Below are positions 17,581 to 25,860 of a stretch of 64,000 nt of DNA, piece by piece. Under the pieces are notes generated by a model. That model was not told the origin of the DNA. It did not search any database and worked only from the letters and a program-made list of their open reading frames with translations. Source of the DNA: Nonomuraea basaltis (GTDB taxonomy: Bacteria; Actinomycetota; Actinomycetes; Streptosporangiales; Streptosporangiaceae). A program made the position numbers and the translations under genes. Position 1 is the stretch's first letter, and every line of letters starts with the position of its first letter. Location of the stretch: assembly GCF_005893125.1 (NCBI RefSeq), contig NZ_VCJS01000009.1:62001-126000 (forward strand). Direction: 5' to 3'.

Positions 17581-18729
17581 ATGATTGAGGTTGGCAACCT
17601 CACCACGATGGAAGTTGACGCACTGACCGACATCGATGGCGGCCTCAACCTAACCGACGGCCACGCGAGGCTCGTTCTCTCCGCGGAGCAGGCGGCCATC
17701 GTCGCGAGGGTTCCGGAGATGTTCGCCGAAGCCTCACGCCGTCCTTTCCCCGACATCGAGCGCGAGGCGCACGGCACGTTCCTGCGCGCGATCGGGCAGC
17801 ACAGCGCTCCCATCGGATCAGGGCGCATCCTGAGCTGCTACTCCTCAACGCTCGCCACGGACATCGTGGCGCGGGCGCTGCCGGTCGGCTCGACCATCGC
17901 GGTGCTGCATCCCACCTTCGACAACATCGCCGACCTCTTTGTCACCCGTGGGCTGAAGCTGGTGCCGTTGTCCGAGAAAGCGCTCATGGACATGGACTGG
18001 CCGGAGCCACCGGTGAGCGCGATCGTCGCGACGCACCCGAACAACCCGACCGGGCTGATCACTCCGGAGGGCCATCTCAGGTCGCTGGCCGAGCACGCCG
18101 CGAGCCACGACCAGCTGGTCATCGTCGACGCCAGCTTCCGAGGGCAGGTCCGCGACGCCCAGTACGACACCTACGCGGTCCTCGACGACGCCGGCGCCGA
18201 CTGGATCGTCATCGAGGACACCGGCAAGTTGTGGCCGACGCACGAGCTCAAGGTCGGGATGCTGGCCTACAGCGAGCGCACGAAGCTGCCCATCGAGCGG
18301 GCGTTCTCCGAGTCGCTGCTGTCCGCCTCGCCGGTCGTCCTGCTGCTGGCCACCGCCCTGGCCCGCGACTGGGTCGACGGCGGCTACGAGCGCGCCCAGG
18401 CCGTGGTGAAGCGCAATCGCGCCGTGCTGAAGGACACGATCGCCGAGGCCGGTCTGTGCCTGGCCGACCCGGACTCGCAGATCAGCGTCGCGCGGATCGA
18501 GCTGCCCCCGCACGGGCCGGACTCCTCGCTGTTGTACAAGGACATGGTCGCGCGCGGGGTTCACGTGCTGCCGTGCGCGCCGTTCCACTGGGCCGACCCG
18601 AACGGCGGCCTGCGCTACATCCGGGTGTCGCTGGCGCGGCCGTACACCACGGTGGAGGCGGCGGCGCAGCGGCTGGTGCAGTCGTATCGGGAGCTGTCCG
18701 CGACGACGGCGACCGCGCCGCCCCGCTGA
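17581..18729 (+). CDS. MppP-like PLP-dependent L-arginine oxidase/hydroxylase
   Basis: 382 residues from ATG 17581 with GGGAGG 7 bases upstream. It strongly resembles MppP of the enduracididine pathway and its relatives: LNLTDGHARL near the N-terminus (MppP needs this region for oxygen chemistry), CYSST, HPTFDNIADL, THPNNPTG, EDTGKLWPT with the PLP lysine at residue 216, and LPCAPFHWA near the end. MppP uses PLP and O2, without a metal, to convert L-Arg to 4-hydroxy-2-keto-arginine plus 2-keto-arginine. The partner MppR (cyclase) is not encoded in this window, so enduracididine itself is not assured. Alternative: a related arginine 4,5-desaturase/oxidase such as Ind4. Confidence 0.85.
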   Translation: MIEVGNLTTMEVDALTDIDGGLNLTDGHARLVLSAEQAAIVARVPEMFAEASRRPFPDIEREAHGTFLRAIGQHSAPIGSGRILSCYSSTLATDIVARALPVGSTIAVLHPTFDNIADLFVTRGLKLVPLSEKALMDMDWPEPPVSAIVATHPNNPTGLITPEGHLRSLAEHAASHDQLVIVDASFRGQVRDAQYDTYAVLDDAGADWIVIEDTGKLWPTHELKVGMLAYSERTKLPIERAFSESLLSASPVVLLLATALARDWVDGGYERAQAVVKRNRAVLKDTIAEAGLCLADPDSQISVARIELPPHGPDSSLLYKDMVARGVHVLPCAPFHWADPNGGLRYIRVSLARPYTTVEAAAQRLVQSYRELSATTATAPPR

Positions 18730-18764
18730 TCATGCCTTCAGGGGTACGGCGGAGCCTCCCGGGC

Positions 18765-19307
18765 CTACTCCCCCGTCTGCCCGTCCACCGACTCCCGGAT
18801 GAGATCAGCATGGCCGTTGTGCCGCGCGTACTCCTCGATCATGTGGCACAGGATCCACCGCAGGCTCGGCGCCTGGCCGTTGGCCCAGGTGCGCCGGGCC
18901 AGCCGGTCGAGGCCGCCGTCGGCCAGCGCCTCGCCGATCGCCACACGGGAGCGGGACACGGAGTTCTCCCACAGCGCGAAGAGCTCCTCGGAGGTGTCGG
19001 CCGCGGCGGAGTTCCACTCCCAGTCGGGGTCGGCGCCCCAGTCCACCGTGTTCCACGGGGCGGGCCGGTCGCGCCCGTGCAGCCATCGAGTGAACCAGTC
19101 GTCCTCCACATAGGCCAAATGCTTGAGCATTCCGCCCAGGGTCATCGAGGTGACGCCGACGGTCGCCTTCAGCCCGGCCGCGTCCAGTCCTCCGCACTTC
19201 CAGGCCAGCGTCGCGCGCTGGTAGTCGAGGAATCCCAGCAGGGTCGCGCTCTCATCGCCGGCGAGGGGCGGAGACGGCCGGCCGTACTCGTCCACGTGGC
19301 TGCTCAT
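18765..19307 (-). CDS. DinB-family protein (DUF664)
   Basis: 180 residues, four-helix DinB/MST fold. Family marks are LGGMLKHLAYVEDDWF and, near the end, CHMIEEYARHNGHADLIRE, whose His residues are the expected metal ligands. Members are metal-dependent thiol (mycothiol or bacillithiol) transferases or isomerases in actinobacteria, often of unknown substrate. In this cluster it might conjugate or detoxify a reactive intermediate, but this is inference from position only. It is convergent with the MppP-like gene. Confidence 0.85.
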   Translation of the reverse strand: MSSHVDEYGRPSPPLAGDESATLLGFLDYQRATLAWKCGGLDAAGLKATVGVTSMTLGGMLKHLAYVEDDWFTRWLHGRDRPAPWNTVDWGADPDWEWNSAAADTSEELFALWENSVSRSRVAIGEALADGGLDRLARRTWANGQAPSLRWILCHMIEEYARHNGHADLIRESVDGQTGE

Positions 19308-19374
19308 AGGCGGCGAGTTTACTGGGCGGAGCTCGTCGCCGGGCTAGAAGTTCTCGCCGTTCCTCCCACGGTGG

Positions 19375-19422
19375 GCCCCCGGTTCTGGGGACGCGACGGG
19401 TCGCCGCGGCCCGCCGTACATT
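19375..19422 (+). promoter_or_regulatory. GTCCCC-type operator (one mismatch) and -10 before the second paralogous P450
   Basis: GCCCCC-GGTTCT-GGGGAC at 19375-19392, one mismatch from the perfect sites. TACATT at 19417-19422 fits TANNNT and starts 42 bases after the operator start. The P450 start codon (19450) carries GGAG 8 bases upstream. Confidence 0.6.
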
Positions 19423-19449
19423 CGCCGTGACAGCAGTGGAGTGGTGTTG

Positions 19450-20679
19450 ATGGGTACAGACGGCCTGACCATCCCCGACGGGCCCGAGGACGCGGTGGCC
19501 TCGCGTCACTACGACCCGTTCGACTACAAGGTGCAGGAGGATCCGCACCCTGTCTACGCGTGGATGCGCGAGCACGCGCCGGTCTACCGGAACGAGGAAC
19601 GCGACTTCTGGGCGCTGTCCCGCCATGCCGACGTCCACGCCGCGCTGCGCGATCCGGTCCGTTTCTCCAACGGGCACGGTATCTCGCTGGAGCCGGAGCT
19701 GTGGGGGCCGCAGGCGAGGAAGACCAGCTTCTTCCTCGCCATGGACCCGCCCGAGCACGGCGTCTACCGCGGCCTGGTGACCTCCGCCTTCACCCCCCGC
19801 CGGGTGGCCGCGCTCGAACCCCGGATCCGGGAGCTCGCGCGTGCCCGGCTGAGGTCGCTGTGGGACCAGCCGACGTTCGACTTCGCCGCCGACTTCGCCG
19901 CTCCGCTGCCGAACGACGTCCTCTGCGAGATGCTGGGCATCCCCGCCGCCGAGTGGGACCAGGTACGCGTGGACACCGACCAGCTGAACTACCGCCAGAA
20001 CGGCTCGGACGGGCGCAGCGCGACCTCGATGACCGCGGCCCTGCGCCTGGCCGGCCGCTTCGCCGGCTTGGTCGGGAAACTGCGCCGCCGCCCTGGCGAC
20101 GATCTGACCTCGACGCTGATCCAGGGGGAGGTCGACGGGGTCAAGCTCACCGACGCGCAGATCGTCGCGTTCCTGTTCGTGATGATCGGCGCGGGCAACG
20201 AGTCCACCGGCAAGACGCTCGGCAACGCCTGGTACCACGGCTGGCTCCGCCCGGACGTGCAGCGGGCGGGTCTCAACGGGCGCGCGGAGGACTGGGTCAA
20301 CGAGACGCTGCGTTACGACTCGTCGAGCCAGATGGTGGCGCGGGTGCTCACCGAGGAGACGGTCATCCACGGGACCCGGCTGCCCGCGGGTGCCCGGATG
20401 GCGATCCTGCCCGCCTCGGCCAACCGTGACAGGCGCGTCTTCGCCGACCCCGACACCTTCGACCTGGACCGCGACACCAAGCGGATGATCAGCTTCGGCC
20501 ATGGGCCGCACCACTGCCTCGGGGCCGCGCTCGCCAAGCTGGAGATGAAGATCGCCCTCGAGGAGATCGGCGCGCTGGTGTCGGGCTACGAGATCGACAT
20601 GGCCCACGCCCATCGATCGCACTCTCCGCACCAGCGCGGGTTCGCATCCCTGCCGTGCAAAGTGACCCGCCGCCGTTGA
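19450..20679 (+). CDS. Cytochrome P450 (paralogue of the one at 15027-16223)
   Basis: 409 residues from ATG 19450, with GGAG 8 bases before; GTG codons at 19441 and 19444 are less likely. Heme motif FGHGPHHCLG, ExxR in NETLRYDS, I-helix IGAGNEST. It shares long blocks with the P450 at 15027-16223 (YAWMREHAP, RDFWALSR, GISLEPELWGP, KTSFFLAMDPPEHG), so the two arose by duplication within the cluster and flank the MppP-like gene. Both carry or follow operators of the GTCCCC type, suggesting co-expression with the arginine-modifying enzymes. Likely a hydroxylase; substrate not readable from sequence. Confidence 0.92.
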   Translation: MGTDGLTIPDGPEDAVASRHYDPFDYKVQEDPHPVYAWMREHAPVYRNEERDFWALSRHADVHAALRDPVRFSNGHGISLEPELWGPQARKTSFFLAMDPPEHGVYRGLVTSAFTPRRVAALEPRIRELARARLRSLWDQPTFDFAADFAAPLPNDVLCEMLGIPAAEWDQVRVDTDQLNYRQNGSDGRSATSMTAALRLAGRFAGLVGKLRRRPGDDLTSTLIQGEVDGVKLTDAQIVAFLFVMIGAGNESTGKTLGNAWYHGWLRPDVQRAGLNGRAEDWVNETLRYDSSSQMVARVLTEETVIHGTRLPAGARMAILPASANRDRRVFADPDTFDLDRDTKRMISFGHGPHHCLGAALAKLEMKIALEEIGALVSGYEIDMAHAHRSHSPHQRGFASLPCKVTRRR

Positions 20680-20707
20680 TCGCGCTTTGGAGGCCATTGG
20701 GTACGGC

Positions 20708-20730
20708 GGGCCCTTAGAACAGGGCCCTTT
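20708..20730. terminator. Rho-independent terminator between convergent genes
   Basis: GGGCCCT-TAGAAC-AGGGCCC, a perfect 7-base stem with a 6-base loop, followed by TTT. It lies between the P450 stop (20679) and the convergent thioesterase stop (20763); a T-rich CTTTTT follows at about 20741. Confidence 0.8.
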
Positions 20731-20762
20731 GGGCAGCAGGCTTTTTGCGGAAAAGGCCGGGA

Positions 20763-21503
20763 TCACGCCAGGTCGTGGCTGATGGCCCGGATCACTTGGT
20801 GCTCGCCGTCGGAGTCGAAGAAGTGCCCGCCGGGCACCGGGTCGAGGTCGAAGCGCACGGACGTCTCGGCTCGCCAGCCGTCCATCTGCTCAGGGGGCGC
20901 CTCTGGGTCCTCGGTGCCGGCGAACGCGCGGATCGGCACCTCCAGCGGCGTCAGCGGGCGGAAGCCGTGCGTGCTGAGCACGGTCAGGTCGGCGTCCAGC
21001 GTGGGCAGCAGGCCCGCGAGCAGCTCCGGCTCGGCGAGGACCTCGGCCGGGGTGCCGCCCATCTCACGGACGTAGCCCTCCAGGCCGTCGTCGCGCCCCT
21101 CCCAGGCCCAGGTGCCGTCGTCGAAGCAGGGCGAGGCACTGGCCGCCACGAACATCATGCTCGGCATCGGCATCGCGCGCTCGCGCAACTCGTGCGCGAG
21201 CGCCCAGGCCACCCTGGCCCCCATGCTGACGCCATAGCAGGCGAACGGGCGGTCGAGCAGGGGCTTGATCATCTCGATGAGCTCGTCGACGAGCGGCGCC
21301 ATCCTGTCGTAGGGCGGCTCGGCGAACCTGTCGGCCCGACCCGGCAGCTGCACCGCGATCGGCTCGACGAAGTGCGGCATCAGCCGCGGCCAGTGCCGGT
21401 ACATCGCCGCGCTGCCGCCCGCGTGGTGAAAGCACAGCAACTGTACTTCGGCGGGCGCGCTACGCCCGAAACGTTTGAGCCAGCGGCGATCGCAGTCCTG
21501 CAC
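20763..21503 (-). CDS. Type II thioesterase (Ser nucleophile)
   Basis: 246 residues from GTG 21503, chosen because AAGGA lies 7 bases upstream; the frame opens earlier but overlaps the upstream gene. Alpha/beta hydrolase of the GrsT/TEII family: LLCFHHAGGSAAMYRHW, VQLPGRADR, nucleophile Ser93 in YGVSMG, and GGHFF with the catalytic His near the C-terminus. TEII enzymes free stalled or wrong acyl groups from carrier proteins. As no cis thioesterase exists in the cluster, it is also a candidate for final release. It is the last gene of an MbtH, A-T, P450, Cys-hydrolase, TE operon. Confidence 0.9.
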   Translation of the reverse strand: MQDCDRRWLKRFGRSAPAEVQLLCFHHAGGSAAMYRHWPRLMPHFVEPIAVQLPGRADRFAEPPYDRMAPLVDELIEMIKPLLDRPFACYGVSMGARVAWALAHELRERAMPMPSMMFVAASASPCFDDGTWAWEGRDDGLEGYVREMGGTPAEVLAEPELLAGLLPTLDADLTVLSTHGFRPLTPLEVPIRAFAGTEDPEAPPEQMDGWRAETSVRFDLDPVPGGHFFDSDGEHQVIRAISHDLA

Positions 21504-21517
21504 GTGGCCGTCCTTCC

Positions 21518-22258
21518 CTATGACGTCCTGAGCCCGGAGCACAGCAGGTCGAGCAGTTCAGCGGGCGCCTCGATGAACCGGTGATGGCGTCCCTCCAGGA
21601 GCACGGACGTCGTCTCGCCGCACTCCCCCCATCCGCCCATGGTCGAGAACGGGATCTCGTCGTCCTGGCTCCAGCCGATCGCGGTGATCGGGCAGGACAG
21701 GCGGAACGGGTCGGGCATCACGTAACGCTTGTTGGTCTCGACGTCGGCCCGCAGCACCTCGAGGTAGAGGGCGATCAGCTCGGCGCTGGGCTTGCCGCCG
21801 AGCTCGCGGATCAGCTTCTCCAGCTCGGCGCCGAGCTCGTCGTCGTCCATCGACAGGAACCTGCCGGCGGGCCCGTCCTGGGGGGCCACCTCGGACGAGA
21901 CGTACACCCGGGCCGGCGCCGGCATCCCGGTCCGCACCAGCTCCGCCGACACCTCGTAGGCGGCCAGCGCCGACCCGCAGTGGCCGAAGAAGCCGAACGG
22001 GACGTCAAGACAGGGTTCGAGCCCGATCACCATGAGCTTGGCCAGCTCCTGGTAGGAGTCGAAGTTCGGCTCGGCGAAGCGGGTCTCGTGGCCGGGCAGC
22101 TCGACCGGGAGGAACTCGACGCCGTCGTGCTGGTGCGGCCACTGGCGGTACATGCTGGCGCCGCAGCCCGAGTACGGGATCAGGAAGATCCGGCCCGTCG
22201 CCGCAGCCGATGGCCGGTGTGGCAGCCACGGGTTCCGCTGGTTCGGGCGTTGAGGCAT
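21518..22258 (-). CDS. TEII-like alpha/beta hydrolase with Cys nucleophile (possible aminoacyl shuttle)
   Basis: 246 residues. It looks like a TEII (IPYSGCGASMYRQW, VELPGHETRF), but the nucleophile elbow reads GHCGS, with Cys94 in place of Ser. The His region is kept (GRHHRF). Cys in this place is known from CmaE and SyrC, transferases that move aminoacyl groups between carrier proteins during coronamate and syringomycin assembly. The gene follows a free-standing A-T protein (Val-like pocket) and a P450 in one operon, so transfer of the modified aminoacyl group to a module with a dead A domain is the favoured role. A Cys-type hydrolytic thioesterase is the alternative. Confidence 0.8.
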   Translation of the reverse strand: MPQRPNQRNPWLPHRPSAAATGRIFLIPYSGCGASMYRQWPHQHDGVEFLPVELPGHETRFAEPNFDSYQELAKLMVIGLEPCLDVPFGFFGHCGSALAAYEVSAELVRTGMPAPARVYVSSEVAPQDGPAGRFLSMDDDELGAELEKLIRELGGKPSAELIALYLEVLRADVETNKRYVMPDPFRLSCPITAIGWSQDDEIPFSTMGGWGECGETTSVLLEGRHHRFIEAPAELLDLLCSGLRTS

Positions 22259-22290
22259 GTGCGGCCCTCCGGGAGTCGAGCGGGTCGGGG

Positions 22291-23562
22291 TCAGGCGGCG
22301 GGCTTGACCGCCCGCGCCGTGATCGGCAGGTGCTTGTAACCGGAGATGAAGTTCGACTGCAGGCGGACGGGCTCGCCGGCCGGCTCGAAGGCGGTGAAGC
22401 GCGAGAGCAGCTCGTTGAACAGGATCCGCAGGGTGACCCGGGCGACGGTGTGGCCGACGCAGTAGTGCGGGCCGATCCCGAAGGCGACATGCTTGTTGGG
22501 CCTGCGGCGCAGGTCGAACCGCTCGGCATCCGGGAAGGCCTCCTCGTCGCGGTTGGCCGCGCCGAGCCAGGTGACCACCGCCTCGCCGGCCTTGATCTTC
22601 GTCCCGCGCACCTCGGTGTCCTGGACGGCATACCGCATGAAGTGGCTGACCGGGGAGGCCAGGCGCAGCCCCTCCTCGACGGCGGTGGGAGTGACGCTCA
22701 GGTCGGCCGCCCAGGTGTCCAGCAGGCCGTCGCCGATGTGCTCGGTCATCATGTAGTTGGGTGAGTGCGGGGTGGTGACGACCGCGCCGAGCAGGACGCT
22801 GTAGCAGTTGGACATGACCTCGCCGGGCGTCATGGTCCGGCCGTCCACCTCGGTGGTGATCAGGATGCTGATCAGGTCGTCGCCGAGGTTGCGGCGGCGC
22901 TCCTTGTAGATGTCCTGGAAGTAGGCGAACAACTCGCGGTGCGCCTGGTCGAGGGTGGCCTGGCCGCCACCGGGCACCCGGTACTCAGGGTCCTCGGCCG
23001 CGATCGAGGCGTTGAGCAGGTGACCGAGCCGCGGCCAGTCGGCACGCGGCAGGCCCATCGACTCACCGCCCACCGCCACCGGCAGGGCCAGCATCGCCTG
23101 GGCGAAGTCGAAGGGACCGCCGTCGCCGAGCGGGCCGATCACCTCAAGGACCAGGTCGCGGATCAGCTGGTGCTGGGCCTCGATCGCCTTGATGGCCAGG
23201 GCCTTCTGCAGGCGGGCCCGCATGATCGTGTGCCGGGGCGGATCGGTCGCGGCGATCTGCCGTCCGCCCGCCGGGTCCTCGACGCCGAGGATGTTCAGCA
23301 GCGTGCCCCGCTCGGAGGTGAAGGTCTGGGCGTCGCGCAGCACGCGGTCGGCGTCGTGGTACTTCACCACCGACCAGAACCCGTTCCGCTCGTCGGCCTG
23401 CTGCCACTCCAGGTGGTCCAGTTCCCGGAGGCGCTCCCAGGTCGAACGGAAGCGGAAGTCGAGGTCGGCGTAGAGCATCGGATCGGCCAGCCCCTGCGCG
23501 GCCGCGGTGACCGGGCATCCGGGCGCGACCTGCTCGTCGGCGGCGCTACTGGGTTGCTGCAT
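22291..23562 (-). CDS. Cytochrome P450 (no acid in the I-helix), with the Val-type A-T operon
   Basis: 423 residues from ATG 23562, with AAGGAGAG 7 bases upstream and a 17-base overlap with the A-T gene end. Heme motif FGIGPHYCVG and ExxR in EEGLRLAS are present. The I-helix reads LLGAVVTTPHS, so the usual acid before the Thr is Val, a departure seen in P450s whose substrate helps deliver protons. Because the gene is flanked by an A-T didomain gene and a Cys-hydrolase, it most likely oxidises the aminoacyl group while it is on the PCP of that A-T protein, as in NovH/NovI and NikP1/NikQ pairs. Confidence 0.9.
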   Translation of the reverse strand: MQQPSSAADEQVAPGCPVTAAAQGLADPMLYADLDFRFRSTWERLRELDHLEWQQADERNGFWSVVKYHDADRVLRDAQTFTSERGTLLNILGVEDPAGGRQIAATDPPRHTIMRARLQKALAIKAIEAQHQLIRDLVLEVIGPLGDGGPFDFAQAMLALPVAVGGESMGLPRADWPRLGHLLNASIAAEDPEYRVPGGGQATLDQAHRELFAYFQDIYKERRRNLGDDLISILITTEVDGRTMTPGEVMSNCYSVLLGAVVTTPHSPNYMMTEHIGDGLLDTWAADLSVTPTAVEEGLRLASPVSHFMRYAVQDTEVRGTKIKAGEAVVTWLGAANRDEEAFPDAERFDLRRRPNKHVAFGIGPHYCVGHTVARVTLRILFNELLSRFTAFEPAGEPVRLQSNFISGYKHLPITARAVKPAA

Positions 23563-25372
23563 CCGCGCTCTCCTTCCCGGGCGGCGTTTCCGGCGGCTCT
23601 CGTCTCGGGTGCAGCTCCTCGGCGAGGGCGGCGATCGTCGGCCGCAGGTACAGGATGCGGGCCGGCAGGTTGACGTCGAACTCCTGCTGCAGCGCGGAGA
23701 GCAGCTCGGCGGCCAGCAGCGAGTGCCCGCCCAGGTCAAAGAAGTTGTCCTGCACCCCGATCGGCTCGACGTCCAGCGCGTCGCTCCAGATCGCGGCCAG
23801 GCGGTCCTCGACCGGGCCGCTCGGCTCGACGTAGTCGTTCCAGACGTTGCGCGGGATCTTCTCAGTGGGCAGCGCGGAGCGGTCCACCTTGCCGTTGGGG
23901 TTGAGCGGGATGTCGCTGACCACGATGACGGCCCAGGGCACGAGGTGGGCGGGGACGGTTCCCAGCAGCTTCTCCCGCAGCGCCGTACCGAAGGAGGTCC
24001 ATTCGGCCGGGTCCATCTCCCCCACGGCCACGTAGGCGATGAGCCGGGTGTCACCGGCCCCGTTGGTGCGGGTGACGACCGCGGCCTGCTCGACGCCCGG
24101 CTGGCGTAGCAGCTCCATCTCCACCGTGCTCAGCTCGACCCGGTAGCCGCGGATTTTGACCTGCCGGTCGGAGCGGCCGAGGTAGTCGAGCGTGCCGTCC
24201 TCGGACCGGCGCGCGAGGTCGCCGGTGCGGTACATCCGGCTGCCCGGCGGCGCCGCCGGGTCGGGGTCGGCGACGAACCGTTCGGCCGTGGCGCCGGGCC
24301 GGTTCAGGTAGCCGGTGGCGACGCCGTTCCCGCCGACCCACAACTCGCCGACGTCCCCGTCAGCGACGGGCCTGAGCCGCTCGTCCAGCACGACGGCGGT
24401 GCTGCCGTCGATCGGCACGCCGATGGGCACGCGCGCGGCCGAGCCGCTCGTGCGAGTCGTCCAGCACGTGCTGAACGTGGTGTTCTCCGTGGGCCCGTAG
24501 CCGTTGGTGAAGACGAGGCCGGGGTAGGCGGCCATCACCCTCTGCACGTGCGCGGGGGACAGGACGTCGCCGCCGGCCAGCAGGTGGCGGATGCCGTTCA
24601 GGCCGTCGAGGTGGTGTGTGACGATCTTGTGGAACAGGCCGGTGGTCAGCCACAACACGCTGACCCCTTCGTCGCGGAGCGTCGCCACGATCTCCGCCAG
24701 GTCGGCGTGCCCGGTCGGCGCGAGCGCGAGCCGGCAACCCCGCACCAGGGGCATCCAGATCTCGAAGGTGGAGACGTCGAACCCGACCCGGGTCAGCTGC
24801 AGAAAGACGTCGTCGTCACGCACGTCGATCCAGGTGGGCGCGTTGATCAGCCGCCAGACCGCGCGGTGGGGGACGACGACGCCCTTGGGCTCGCCGGTGG
24901 AGCCCGAGGTGTAGCAGACGTAGGCGGGGGTGTCCGGGTGCGTCTCAGGCGCGGTGACGGGCTCGTTCACCTCAGGCTCAGTGACGTCGTACGGCAGGAC
25001 GTGCGCCACGTCCGGCGCCTGGTCGTGAAACTGCGATCCGACGACGGCGAAGCGCGCCCGCGCGTCGCTCACGATCCGCGCCCGCTGCTCGGAAGGTTCG
25101 GCCGGATCGAGGTAGAGGTAGGCACCACCCGCCTTGAGGATCCCGGTCAGGGTGACGATGAGCTCCGGCGTGCGGCCCAGGACCACCGCCACCACCGCCC
25201 CGCCGCCGACACCGGTCGCCCGCAGGCGCCGCGCCATGGCCTCCGCAGATCGATCGAGCTCCCCGTAGGTCAGGGTGTGGCCGCGGAAGCTGACCGCGAC
25301 CCGGTCCGGCGTCCGCGCGCACTGCTCGGCCACCATCTCGTGGACGCACCGTGGTGTTCCGCTGTCGGTCAT
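23546..25372 (-). CDS. Free-standing NRPS A-T didomain, Val-like pocket
   Basis: 608 residues from ATG 25372 (GGGAG 5 bases upstream). A domain at about residues 20-500 with CYTSGSTGEPKG, GYGPTE, YRTGD, and NGKVDR; T domain at about 525-600 with LGGHSLL. The eight pocket positions plus ends read DVFWLGGTFK by eye, two conservative changes from the known Val code DAFWIGGTFK. So it should load Val (or a close branched residue) on its own PCP. No C or TE domain is present. It follows the MbtH gene and precedes a P450 and two alpha/beta hydrolases in the same operon, which points to off-line loading, oxidation and shuttling of the residue. Confidence 0.9.
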   Translation of the reverse strand: MTDSGTPRCVHEMVAEQCARTPDRVAVSFRGHTLTYGELDRSAEAMARRLRATGVGGGAVVAVVLGRTPELIVTLTGILKAGGAYLYLDPAEPSEQRARIVSDARARFAVVGSQFHDQAPDVAHVLPYDVTEPEVNEPVTAPETHPDTPAYVCYTSGSTGEPKGVVVPHRAVWRLINAPTWIDVRDDDVFLQLTRVGFDVSTFEIWMPLVRGCRLALAPTGHADLAEIVATLRDEGVSVLWLTTGLFHKIVTHHLDGLNGIRHLLAGGDVLSPAHVQRVMAAYPGLVFTNGYGPTENTTFSTCWTTRTSGSAARVPIGVPIDGSTAVVLDERLRPVADGDVGELWVGGNGVATGYLNRPGATAERFVADPDPAAPPGSRMYRTGDLARRSEDGTLDYLGRSDRQVKIRGYRVELSTVEMELLRQPGVEQAAVVTRTNGAGDTRLIAYVAVGEMDPAEWTSFGTALREKLLGTVPAHLVPWAVIVVSDIPLNPNGKVDRSALPTEKIPRNVWNDYVEPSGPVEDRLAAIWSDALDVEPIGVQDNFFDLGGHSLLAAELLSALQQEFDVNLPARILYLRPTIAALAEELHPRREPPETPPGKESADAATQ

Positions 25373-25392
25373 CGCCGCTCCCATCGAAGCCA

Positions 25393-25614
25393 CTACTCGT
25401 GGGCGGAGGTCGCGACGGCTTCGCGCCGTGCGCTGCGGGGGCGCAGGTCTGTCCAGTTGGCCTCGATATAGTCCAGGCATGCCTGCCGCGTGTCCTCGCC
25501 GTGCACGACCCGCCACCCGGCCGGGACGTCCAGCGCCGCGGGCCACAGCGAATGCTGGTCCTCGTCGTTGACGAGCACCGTGAAGCTGCCATCGGGGTCA
25601 TCAAACGGGTTCAT
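25393..25614 (-). CDS. MbtH-like protein
   Basis: 73 residues from ATG 25614 (AAGGAG 11 bases upstream; a GTG at 25626 is too close to it). MbtH signature: [15 protein letters not shown] and the later [12 protein letters not shown]. Small chaperones of this family bind A domains and help them fold and act. It is the only MbtH gene in the window and heads the A-T/P450/hydrolase operon, so it may serve all A domains of the cluster. Confidence 0.95.
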   Translation of the reverse strand: MNPFDDPDGSFTVLVNDEDQHSLWPAALDVPAGWRVVHGEDTRQACLDYIEANWTDLRPRSARREAVATSAHE

Positions 25615-25690
25615 GACGTGAACCACTCCTTATCAGGACGTCCACAACGGTGCGGCTAGTCAGCAAAGCTATCGAGATCGGCATCGCCGG

Positions 25691-25716
25691 TACTGTCACG
25701 TGAAATGAGGACAGTA
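25691..25716. promoter_or_regulatory. Inverted repeat TACTGTC-N12-GACAGTA upstream of the MbtH operon
   Basis: Perfect 7-base arms with a 12-base spacer, ending about 76 bases before the MbtH start. On the minus strand each arm includes TACTGT, which also fits a TANNNT -10. It is distinct from the GTCCCC palindrome 40 bases away in the same divergent region. Regulator unknown. Confidence 0.5.
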
Positions 25717-25756
25717 GGCCCGGCACCCGCCTGAAACACGGCTGGGACGGCCGGAT

Positions 25757-25803
25757 GTCCCCTCTAACGGGGACCAATGCAGGCTGCCGATGGCTCCTAA
25801 ACT
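25757..25803 (+). promoter_or_regulatory. Promoter with perfect GTCCCC-N6-GGGGAC operator, VioC-like gene
   Basis: GTCCCC-TCTAAC-GGGGAC at 25757-25774, perfect palindrome with arms identical to those at 17476. TAAACT at 25798-25803 fits TANNNT and starts exactly 41 bases after the operator start, the same offset as before the MppP-like gene. The -10 context also matches (CCTAAACTTC here, CCTAGGCTTC there). The start codon lies 95 bases from the operator centre. No -35 consensus is visible, which fits an activator-dependent promoter. Confidence 0.72.
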
Positions 25804-25860
25804 TCGGGACATCACCCGACATCGACACGCCTGTCTGCTGCCCGGGGAAGGGAACGTGCG

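Noticed and set aside
17581-18729. Full enduracididine pathway
   Set aside because: The MppP-like enzyme and a possible MppQ are present, but no MppR-like cyclase is found in the window, so I do not claim enduracididine.
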